NCBI GenBank assembly: GCA_017546125.1
Contig: JAFYXO010000039.1
Location: forward strand, 124,001-188,000
Direction of reading: 5' to 3'
Length of the DNA: 64,000 bases
Source of the DNA: Bacteroidales bacterium
Lineage (GTDB): Bacteria > Bacteroidota > Bacteroidia > Bacteroidales > UBA932
The stretch's first letter is position 1, and every line of letters starts with the position of its first letter. Position numbers and translations under genes: made by a program. Shown here in pieces: positions 35,990 to 44,054 of the stretch. The notes below the pieces were generated by a model that saw only the letters and a program-made list of their open reading frames with translations, did no database searches and was not told where the DNA came from.

Positions 35990-36004
35990 TCTCTTAATCA
36001 GAGA
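35990..36004 (+). repeat. Recombination-site-like palindrome, copy C (leader of SusC 2)
   Basis: TCTCTTAATCAGAGA on the plus strand, 61 bases before the susC ATG, the same position relative to the gene as copy A. Together A and C form inverted sites about 2.73 kb apart. After it the leader shares ACTAAATACTAAACTA (36020-36035) and TATAACTTATTTATTAACC with the SusC 1 leader. Confidence 0.75.
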
Positions 36005-36065
36005 CAGAAAGATATGACAACTAAATACTAAACTATAACTTATTTATTAACCTAAAATTTCATTT

Positions 36066-39000
36066 ATGTTCGTTTCAAAAAGACTAAGTAAAGCGTTGCG
36101 TTTTGCAGCTCTTACTATGTGTGCTCTTTTCCTTACAGTAGGAAATGCTTTCGCACAGAACATTACTGTTACCGGTAAGGTGACAGACAAGTCTGGCGAG
36201 CCTATCGTAGGTGCTTATGTAATCGTACAGGGTACTTCGAATGGTGCTTCTACAGATCTTGATGGTGCTTACTCACTAAACGCACCAGCTAATGGCGTAT
36301 TGGAGTTCTCATCTTTGGGTTATGAGACTGTATCTGTTCCTGTAAACAGCAGATCAGTTATCGACGTAACTCTTGCTGATGATGCTCTTATGCTTCAAGA
36401 AACTGTTGTTGTCGGTTACGGCACACAAAAGAAAGAAAACTTGACCGGTGCTGTAGCAAGCATCAACACTTCAAAACAATTGGAGAGCCGTCCTATCGCC
36501 GATATCGGTCGTGGTCTACAAGGTGCTACTCCTGGTTTGAACGTACGTATCGGTAACGCCGAGGTTGGTTCTGACCCTGTTATGAAGATTCGTGGTCAAG
36601 TAGGTTCTTCAGAAGGTGGTTCATCTCCACTTATCCTTATGGACAACGTTGAGATCCCTTCTATCAACCTTATCAACCCTGATGACATCGAGTCTATCTC
36701 TATCTTGAAAGACGCTGCTTCTGCTTCTATCTATGGTGCAAAAGCTGCATTCGGTGTTATTTTGATCTCTACAAAAAAAGGTAACAAAGAGTCTGAGAGA
36801 ATCAACGTTACTTACTCTGGTAACATGGCATTCCAGAATATGGCTCAAAACTACGAGGTTGCCGGTTCAGAAGGTCTTCACTATACTGTAGAAGCTGCTG
36901 AGCGTGTTGGTACTTATACCCCTACCGGTGCATTCTGGCTAATCGACCGCGCTGGTTACAACGCTTCTAAAGCTTGGGAACAAAAATATGCAAACCTTGA
37001 TCCTGATTCACCTTTCACTTATGGTCGTGACTGGTATGTAGACGCATCTAACAGAAAAATCGGTGTTCGTACATTCAACCCTTACAACTACCTGGTTAGA
37101 AAGAACGCTCCTACACAAACTCACAACCTTAACGTAGCAGGTAGCAAAGGCAACACCAACTTCAACATCTCTCTTGGTTATCTTGACCAAACAGGTATGA
37201 TGAAGACTACCGACTATGACAAATTCTCTCGTTACAACGCAAACGTACGCGTTAGCACCAAGATCAACGACTGGTTGACAGTTCGCTCTGGTTTGATGTA
37301 CTCAAAAACTGAGAAAAACTGGTCATATGCAACCAACTCTACTACAGCTGATATTTGGTACTATGTATATCGTTGGGGACCTACCTATCCACTTGTTAAA
37401 CAGGATGAGTATGGCAACAACCTTAGAAATGCCACTTATGAGACATCTGTTGGTAACAAAGCTTCTAGAGTTAATGCTTACACCAGCGCTAACGTAGGTA
37501 CAACTATCACCCCTGTGAAGAACTGGAATATCGATTTCGATTATACTTATGCAAACAGCACAATCAACTATCTATATCCAGGTACACGTCTAACCGCAGG
37601 TGACACTTGGTCAGCAGCTCTTAACTATGAAGATGAAAATGGTGTACAACCAAACGTTAACAACGAATGGGCACAATACAACCTTCTTGGTTCTTCTATC
37701 CCTGCTAAAGTTCTTAACTGCTACACCTATACTTCAGAAACTGCTACCCTTAACTCTATCTATCAGGACTCTTACACAAGTGAGAGAAACACCTACAATG
37801 CAACCACTACTTACGACCTAAATATCAAGGATGCTCACAAAATGAGATTTATGCTTGGTATGAACGCCGTATCATATGTTGAAACAGGTGTTTGGGGTAG
37901 AAAAATCGGTCTTTTGGATTACTCTAACCCTCAATTTGACCTTGCTACCGGTACTCAAACATCAGGTGGTGGACACTCTTGGAATTCACAACTTGGTTTC
38001 TTCGGCCGTTTGAACTACAACTTCAAAGAGAGATATCTAATCGAGGCTAACATCCGTTATGACGGTTCATCTAAATTCCCTACCGACCTACAATGGAGAT
38101 GGTTCCCTTCATTCTCTGCTGGTTGGAGAGTTTCAGAAGAGCCTTGGATGCAAGGTATCAAACACGTGATCAGCGGTTTGAAACTTCGTGGTTCATGGGG
38201 TTCTGTGGGTGACCAATCAGTAGGTAGCTCACTTTATATCCCTACAATGAGCCTTAACAACTCTACTTGGATCCACAACGGTGCAAAAGATACTTACTAT
38301 TCAACTCCTGCAGCTGTATCATCAAGCATCACTTGGCAAGATATCCAAACTCTTGACCTTGGTCTTGATTTGACATTGTTCAACGAACTTAACGTAACTT
38401 TCGACTGGTATCGTCGTGACACCAAAAACATGATCGTTCCTGCAGAGGGTCTTGGTATCGGTTATGGTACTACAGCTCCTAAAGGCAACTACGGTTCATT
38501 GAGAACTCACGGTTGGGAGGTTGCTATCAACTACGGTCACATGTTTGACAATGGTTTCAGCCTATCTGCTACTGCTACTCTTGCTGACGCAGTATCTACT
38601 ATCACTGAGTATGGTCAAGCTACCGGTATCAGCGGTTGGTACAATGGCAAAACCTACGGTGAGATCTGGGGTTTCCAAGTTGACAGACTATACCAAAACG
38701 AAGATTTCGCTCGTGATGCTAACGGTAATCTAATAGAAATCAAAACTAAAGATGGTTACAAAGCATATCAACAAGTAGATCCTAACGCTCCTACCCAAGG
38801 TTATTTGAACTCAGGTTCATTGATCTTCGGCCCTGGTGACGTTAAATATAAAGACCTTAACGGTGACGGCGTTATCGACAAAGGTACCCAAAGTATCAGA
38901 GATGCAGAAGGCAACCCTGACCATGGTGACTTGACAGTTATCGGTAACACTACTCCTCGTTACGAGTACTCATTCAGAGTAGATATGGAGTGGCATGGTG

Positions 39001-39512
39001 TTGACCTAGGTATCTTCTTCCAAGGTGTTGGTAAACGTGATATGTGGGGTTCTTCATCATTGACTCTTCCTGGTTTCAACTCATCAGATGGATCTATGGC
39101 TGCATCATTTGCTAATGACTTCTGGTATGAAACTATCGAAAATGGTCAAGTAGTAGACTCTAACTACGATGCATTCTATCCTCGTGCTGCAAACTGCAGC
39201 GGTAGCAGCATCTTCAACATGCAAGTGAACGATAGATATCTATTGAACATGGCATACTTGAGACTTAAAAACGTAACTCTTGGTTATACCTTCCCTGCAA
39301 AATGGATGAACAAGGCTAATATCCAAAAACTACGTCTTTACGTTTCACTTGAGAACTTCCTAACCTTCGACCACCTTAACGGTCTTCCTGTTGACCCTGA
39401 GGTAATGCCTGGTGTATCATTCTACAACTCAAGCAACTACAACAGCGGTAGAGCAGCTCTTGGTACTCCTGCATTCAAAACTGCTTCATTCGGTCTTCAA
39501 ATTACATTCTAA
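36066..39512 (+). CDS. SusC/RagA TonB-linked outer-membrane transporter (locus 2)
   Basis: This SusC-type channel has 1148 residues: signal peptide to AFAQ (about residue 31), carboxypeptidase-D-like domain (TVTGKVTDKSGEPIVGAYVIV), TonB-box region QETVVVGYGTQKKENLTGAV, plug (ATPGLNVRIGN, DPVMKIRGQVG), and a large barrel ending KTASFGLQITF. The signal sequence is nearly the same as in locus 1, but the barrel and plug are clearly different, so the two transporters should carry different ligands. A consensus promoter and structured leader precede it. Confidence 0.95.
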   Translation: MFVSKRLSKALRFAALTMCALFLTVGNAFAQNITVTGKVTDKSGEPIVGAYVIVQGTSNGASTDLDGAYSLNAPANGVLEFSSLGYETVSVPVNSRSVIDVTLADDALMLQETVVVGYGTQKKENLTGAVASINTSKQLESRPIADIGRGLQGATPGLNVRIGNAEVGSDPVMKIRGQVGSSEGGSSPLILMDNVEIPSINLINPDDIESISILKDAASASIYGAKAAFGVILISTKKGNKESERINVTYSGNMAFQNMAQNYEVAGSEGLHYTVEAAERVGTYTPTGAFWLIDRAGYNASKAWEQKYANLDPDSPFTYGRDWYVDASNRKIGVRTFNPYNYLVRKNAPTQTHNLNVAGSKGNTNFNISLGYLDQTGMMKTTDYDKFSRYNANVRVSTKINDWLTVRSGLMYSKTEKNWSYATNSTTADIWYYVYRWGPTYPLVKQDEYGNNLRNATYETSVGNKASRVNAYTSANVGTTITPVKNWNIDFDYTYANSTINYLYPGTRLTAGDTWSAALNYEDENGVQPNVNNEWAQYNLLGSSIPAKVLNCYTYTSETATLNSIYQDSYTSERNTYNATTTYDLNIKDAHKMRFMLGMNAVSYVETGVWGRKIGLLDYSNPQFDLATGTQTSGGGHSWNSQLGFFGRLNYNFKERYLIEANIRYDGSSKFPTDLQWRWFPSFSAGWRVSEEPWMQGIKHVISGLKLRGSWGSVGDQSVGSSLYIPTMSLNNSTWIHNGAKDTYYSTPAAVSSSITWQDIQTLDLGLDLTLFNELNVTFDWYRRDTKNMIVPAEGLGIGYGTTAPKGNYGSLRTHGWEVAINYGHMFDNGFSLSATATLADAVSTITEYGQATGISGWYNGKTYGEIWGFQVDRLYQNEDFARDANGNLIEIKTKDGYKAYQQVDPNAPTQGYLNSGSLIFGPGDVKYKDLNGDGVIDKGTQSIRDAEGNPDHGDLTVIGNTTPRYEYSFRVDMEWHGVDLGIFFQGVGKRDMWGSSSLTLPGFNSSDGSMAASFANDFWYETIENGQVVDSNYDAFYPRAANCSGSSIFNMQVNDRYLLNMAYLRLKNVTLGYTFPAKWMNKANIQKLRLYVSLENFLTFDHLNGLPVDPEVMPGVSFYNSSNYNSGRAALGTPAFKTASFGLQITF

Positions 39513-39531
39513 TCAGTAAATGTACATTAGC

Positions 39532-41451
39532 ATGAAAAAACTATTTAATATTTTGATGTCGCTTACACTTGTTATCGCTCTAACAGGTTGTAATTTCTTG
39601 GACAGAAAATCAAAGACACAAATGAATAACGAAAACTACTGGACTAGTGAAGCAAATATTCGTTTGTTTGTCAATGGTGCGTATGATAACTACTTCGCTG
39701 GTTATGATACCAGCTGGGGCCAAGTATTTGCACCTGGTGTATACTCATCAGGTGAGTTCAGTGATGATGCTTCTATGACTGGTCAGCAAACTAACCCTCG
39801 TACAAGCATTCCAGATGACAACTGGTACCGTAACGAAGGTTCTAACTGGCTATTCCGCACTGGTGGTGGTCCTTGGAACTTCGGTTGGATCCGCAAATGG
39901 AATATCCTTATGGATAGACTTGATATGATGAAAGAACAAGGTAATATCGAAGAACAGGCTTACAACCACTGGTATGGTGTAGCTCGTTTCTTCAGAGGTT
40001 ATGAGTACTATCGTCTTGTTGTATCATTCGGTGACGTTCCTTGGTATGAAGACGAAGTTGGTTCAGAGGATCTTGCTATGCAGTTCAAACAAAGAGATTC
40101 ACGTGTAACTGTTATGACAAACGCTAAAGCTGACTTCGAGTACGCTTTGGAGAATGTTAGAGAAAACGACGGTGAAGACTATGTAAACAAATATGTAGTG
40201 GCTGCTGTAGCTTCTCGTGCTATGCTTTTCGAAGGTACTTGGGAGAAATACCACGATGTAGCTGGTGCTAACTCTAAAATGTTCCTTGACGCTGCTGTTA
40301 CATTTGCTGACTTCGTAATGAGCTCTGGCAAATTCGCATTCGATACTGACTTCCGTACCCTATTCGGTTCAGAGACCAAGAAAGGTAATGAGATCATCCT
40401 TTATCGTGGTTACAGCGCAGAACTTGGTATCACCCACTGTATCGCTTCATATGCTAACCTTGATGAGAACCAAACAAGCTCAGCTAACTTGGCATTCCTA
40501 AAATCAGTTATCTGTAATGACGGTAAACCTTACCAGGTATCAGCAACAGCTAATGCATCAAGCTTTGATTTGAAAGATATGGTTGTAACCCGTGACCCTC
40601 GTTTCGAGGCTACTTTCTGGCACCAACCAACTCAAAACCAAACTTCAGTATATTGCGTTAAATTCATCGATAGAGAAGGTCCTACTTACGGTTACAATGG
40701 CCAAACCCGTCCTGCTAAATATGGTTCTATGACCAACACCAACGGTTTCCCTGTACTTCGTTATGCTGAGGTAGTTCTTAACTGGATCGAGGCTAAAGCT
40801 GAGAGAGGTGACGCGATTACCGATGCTGACCTTAACAAATCTATCAACGCTATCCGTACAAGACCTCTTGACGCAGAAGCTATTGCTAAAGGTGTGAAAC
40901 AAACTGCACCTCTAACTATGGCAATGGTTAACGCTGACAGCGACCCTCTACGTACTTCTGCTGCTATCCAAGCTACTCACGCTGGTGCATGTTCTCCTAT
41001 CCTTTGGGAGATCCGTCGTGAGCGCCGTATGGAGTTCTTCATGGAGCAACACCGCGTTATCGACATCCGTCGTTGGGGCTGGTTGGAGCTTATGAACGCT
41101 TCTGTTAACCCAGATTTGAAATATGGTTGCTGGATGGACTTCAACACTACTAAAAACAACCTTAAATCATATGACCTTCTTAAAGCTTCTAACTTCGGTG
41201 TAGTAGGTGTAATGAAGGAAGATGGTACTGTTGTAATGTTTAACGGTACAGCTGATGCAGATGGTAACATCCTAACATCAAATGCTGCTGAAATGGTAGG
41301 TTACAGAGTAGTTCAAAACTTCAAAGATAGAGTGACTATGGAATACAAACACTATCTTGAGCCTATCTGTAATGATATCGTTAACGAGTACAAACAGAAG
41401 AATACTGAGTTCCCTGAGATTCTTCCAATCCAACAGAACCCAGGTTGGTAG
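39532..41451 (+). CDS. SusD/RagB family lipoprotein (locus 2)
   Basis: This is the surface-exposed nutrient-binding partner of the SusC at 36066, 639 residues from the ATG at 39532 (an ATG at 39520 is also possible). It has the lipoprotein signal MKKLFNILMSLTLVIALTGC and then NFLDRKSKTQMNNENYWTSE, the classical SusD start; TPR-like helices follow, and the conserved end ILWEIRRERRMEFFMEQHRVIDIRRW is present. It belongs to the main SusD branch, unlike its counterpart in locus 1. Confidence 0.95.
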   Translation: MKKLFNILMSLTLVIALTGCNFLDRKSKTQMNNENYWTSEANIRLFVNGAYDNYFAGYDTSWGQVFAPGVYSSGEFSDDASMTGQQTNPRTSIPDDNWYRNEGSNWLFRTGGGPWNFGWIRKWNILMDRLDMMKEQGNIEEQAYNHWYGVARFFRGYEYYRLVVSFGDVPWYEDEVGSEDLAMQFKQRDSRVTVMTNAKADFEYALENVRENDGEDYVNKYVVAAVASRAMLFEGTWEKYHDVAGANSKMFLDAAVTFADFVMSSGKFAFDTDFRTLFGSETKKGNEIILYRGYSAELGITHCIASYANLDENQTSSANLAFLKSVICNDGKPYQVSATANASSFDLKDMVVTRDPRFEATFWHQPTQNQTSVYCVKFIDREGPTYGYNGQTRPAKYGSMTNTNGFPVLRYAEVVLNWIEAKAERGDAITDADLNKSINAIRTRPLDAEAIAKGVKQTAPLTMAMVNADSDPLRTSAAIQATHAGACSPILWEIRRERRMEFFMEQHRVIDIRRWGWLELMNASVNPDLKYGCWMDFNTTKNNLKSYDLLKASNFGVVGVMKEDGTVVMFNGTADADGNILTSNAAEMVGYRVVQNFKDRVTMEYKHYLEPICNDIVNEYKQKNTEFPEILPIQQNPGW

Positions 41452-41476
41452 TAGTTACTCCAACACATAAATAATT

Positions 41477-41506
41477 AGAGCACCTTTCGGGGTGCTCTTT
41501 TTTTTA
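41477..41506 (+). terminator. Terminator after the second SusC/SusD pair
   Basis: AGAGCACC (41477-41484), loop TTTCGG, GGTGCTCT (41491-41498), then a run of T. Confidence 0.92.
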
Positions 41507-41517
41507 TTATATATTGG

Positions 41518-42501
41518 TTACAAAATTGACACTTTAATCTCAAGATAGAGGAGCTTCTTTTTAAGCCTGTCCGGGAGATCCGGATTGTACCTTAGCCGCT
41601 GTGCATCCTTCTCAGAGGTGATGACTGCTGCGGTAGGATACTGGTCAGAGAGGGATGATATCCTCTGAATATCGAAAGTGGAGAAGTTTTTATGATCGGC
41701 AAATTTGAGGACACCCATCACCTGATATTTTCCGACAAGGTAATCTACAAATGGCGTATTGTTGGCAATGCCGGTAAAGAGAATCGCTTTGGGGGAGTAG
41801 ACATACCTATTATCACATACATCTGGAAAAATAGGGTGAAAATCGCAATACTCTATCCTTGAAAAGTATAAAGACTGGTCATCCCTCAAATGAAGGGTCT
41901 TTCTCCACTTCAGGGGATCAGGGCTCTCATCATACCAGGGAACCTTGGTTACAATCACTATATCTGCAGCGCTTATTCTCTGAGGAATATCCCTCAACCG
42001 TCCTAACGGCAGAAGGTAGTCCTGGAAGATCGGCCTGTTATAGTCCACCAATACTATAGATGTGGAAGGTACTATCTCCCTGTGCTGGAAGGCATCATCC
42101 AAAAGTATAATTGTAGGCCTCTCACCTTCCGGGAGTGATAGAAGTGTATCTATAGCCCTTTTTCTGGAACCATCCACAGCTACTGTTACAGATGGAAACT
42201 TCCTTTTTATCTGCAATGGTTCATCCCCCACATCGTAATAATTGTCATCCACCTCCACATATTTGAAACCTTTTGTTTTCCTTCCGTATCCTCTTGATAC
42301 CACAGCCACACGGTGTTTCTTCATCAGCTCCCTTATAATCAATTCCGTATGGGGTGTCTTACCTGTCCCACCAACAGTGATATTACCTACAGATATAATA
42401 GGTATATCATACGTGTACGATGCTATTCTGCCGGAATCGTACAAATAGTGTCTGAGCTTGAGGCCCAGATAGTATGGGAACAGGAGAAATTTGTCAATCA
42501 T
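41518..42501 (-). CDS. lpxK: Tetraacyldisaccharide 4'-kinase
   Basis: LpxK phosphorylates the 4' position of the lipid A disaccharide at the inner membrane. The 327-residue protein starts with a short hydrophobic segment (LLFPYYLGLKLRHYLYDSG), followed by the P-loop SVGNITVGGTGKTPHTE near residue 45, VVSRGYGRKTKGF, the DEP motif (VGDEPLQIKRKFP) and LLDDAFQHRE. It is the only lipid A gene in the window. It is divergent from dusB and ends just beyond the SusD terminator. Confidence 0.94.
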   Translation of the reverse strand: MIDKFLLFPYYLGLKLRHYLYDSGRIASYTYDIPIISVGNITVGGTGKTPHTELIIRELMKKHRVAVVSRGYGRKTKGFKYVEVDDNYYDVGDEPLQIKRKFPSVTVAVDGSRKRAIDTLLSLPEGERPTIILLDDAFQHREIVPSTSIVLVDYNRPIFQDYLLPLGRLRDIPQRISAADIVIVTKVPWYDESPDPLKWRKTLHLRDDQSLYFSRIEYCDFHPIFPDVCDNRYVYSPKAILFTGIANNTPFVDYLVGKYQVMGVLKFADHKNFSTFDIQRISSLSDQYPTAAVITSEKDAQRLRYNPDLPDRLKKKLLYLEIKVSIL

Positions 42502-42564
42502 CCATACAAAGGTAGAGTTTTCTATAATTATTTCTACTTTTGCAACTGAATTTATTTTAATAAA

Positions 42565-43545
42565 ATGAATATAGGCAACATCTCATTCAGGGACAAACCA
42601 CTCTTTCTGGCCCCAATGGAGGATGTAACAGATGCATCCTTCAGATATGTTTGTAAAATGTATGGAGCAGATATGCTCTATACTGAGTTCGTATCTTCAG
42701 ATGGGCTCATTAGGGATGTTGCAGGATCTCTTAAAAAACTTGAGATATTCGATTACGAGAGACCTATCGGAATTCAAATATATGGTCATATTCCCGAGGC
42801 AATGGTCGAGGCTGCAATACGCTCAGAGAAGGCCAATCCTGATCTGATCGACATCAACTTCGGCTGCCCGGTAAATAAAATTGCCAAACGCGGAGCAGGT
42901 TCGGGGATGATGCGTGAGCCTGATAAGCTGATAGATATCACACGAAGGGTCGTGGATGCAGTCAAATGCCCGGTCACAGTCAAGACCCGTTTGGGATGGG
43001 ACGAGGATTCGAAGATAATAGTGGAGCTTGCAGAGAGGCTGCAGGATGCAGGAATTGCCGCCCTTACGATCCACGGAAGGACACGCTGCCAGCTATATAA
43101 GGGGGAGGCTGACTGGACCCTTATCGGTGAGGTGAAGAAAAACCCCAGAATGAAGATCCCAATCATAGGCAACGGCGACATCACCACCCCGGAGCAAGCA
43201 GCTGCAGCCTTTGATAAATATGGGGTAGATGCCATTATGATAGGTCGTGCCACCTATGGACACCCCTGGATATTCCAGGAGATCAGACACTATCTCGACA
43301 CCGGAGAGAAGCTCCCCGAGATGTCTGTCAATGACAGAGTGGATCTGGCCAAGAGACATTTCAACAAATCTGTAGAGGTGAAAGGTGAAAGGGTTGGTGT
43401 TCTGGAGATGAGAAGACACCTTTCATGCTATTTCAAAGGTCTCCCGAACTTCAAGGAGACAAGACTTAAACTGGTAACTGAAAATGACCCGCAAGAGGTA
43501 CTCCGCCTGCTCGACTTTGTAAGGGAGACCTGGGGTGAAAAATAG
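42565..43545 (+). CDS. dusB: tRNA-dihydrouridine synthase (DusB type)
   Basis: This FMN enzyme reduces uridines in the tRNA D-loop with NADPH. The 326 residues form a TIM barrel (LAPMEDVTDASFRYVCKMYG at the start) and a C-terminal helical domain. The catalytic cysteine lies in DINFGCPVNKIAKRGAGSGM, and FMN-binding segments are VKTRLGWDE, IHGRTR and IPIIGNGDI...MIGRATYGHPWIF. It is followed by the DUF456 gene after 8 bases. Confidence 0.94.
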   Translation: MNIGNISFRDKPLFLAPMEDVTDASFRYVCKMYGADMLYTEFVSSDGLIRDVAGSLKKLEIFDYERPIGIQIYGHIPEAMVEAAIRSEKANPDLIDINFGCPVNKIAKRGAGSGMMREPDKLIDITRRVVDAVKCPVTVKTRLGWDEDSKIIVELAERLQDAGIAALTIHGRTRCQLYKGEADWTLIGEVKKNPRMKIPIIGNGDITTPEQAAAAFDKYGVDAIMIGRATYGHPWIFQEIRHYLDTGEKLPEMSVNDRVDLAKRHFNKSVEVKGERVGVLEMRRHLSCYFKGLPNFKETRLKLVTENDPQEVLRLLDFVRETWGEK

Positions 43546-43553
43546 ATTGGACA

Positions 43554-44051
43554 ATGGAATTTTACGAAATCGCACTTGAGATTTTTTGTGCCCTTTTAGG
43601 GGTTATAGGTATACTCGGTTCTGTACTTCCTATTCTCCCCGGCCCACCAGTTAGCTATGTAGGTATGCTTCTACTATACATCTGGGGGGTGAATACTCAC
43701 GATGATCTGACCCCAACAGTGATGATAACATGGCTTGTCGTCTCGATAGCTGTAGTGGTTCTGGATTATATTGTCCCTTCATATTTCACAAAAGTGACAG
43801 GGGGCTCAAAATCTGCAGCCAAAGCTTCAACTGTAGGTATGATTATAGGTATCCTCTTCTTCCCACCTGTCGGAATGATAATAGGTGCCTTTATTGGGGC
43901 GCTTGTGGGAGAGATGTTTATAGAAGGAAAAGAGCTCAAGCACTCACTTAAAGCGGCACTTGGCTCTTTTCTCGGTTTTCTTTTCGGCACCGGCCTGAAG
44001 CTTATCGCCTCAGGGGTGATGATGTATTATATCATCGCTGCTGCGATCTGA
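43554..44051 (+). CDS. DUF456 domain membrane protein
   Basis: This is a 165-residue inner-membrane protein with about four or five hydrophobic helices and glycine-rich turns (GVIGILGSVLPILPGPPVSY, then GGSKSAAKASTVGMIIG and GAFIGALVGEMF), matching DUF456. No function is known. It is probably cotranscribed with dusB and converges with the S9 peptidase gene, whose stop is three bases away. Confidence 0.85.
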   Translation: MEFYEIALEIFCALLGVIGILGSVLPILPGPPVSYVGMLLLYIWGVNTHDDLTPTVMITWLVVSIAVVVLDYIVPSYFTKVTGGSKSAAKASTVGMIIGILFFPPVGMIIGAFIGALVGEMFIEGKELKHSLKAALGSFLGFLFGTGLKLIASGVMMYYIIAAAI

Positions 44052-44054
44052 CAA

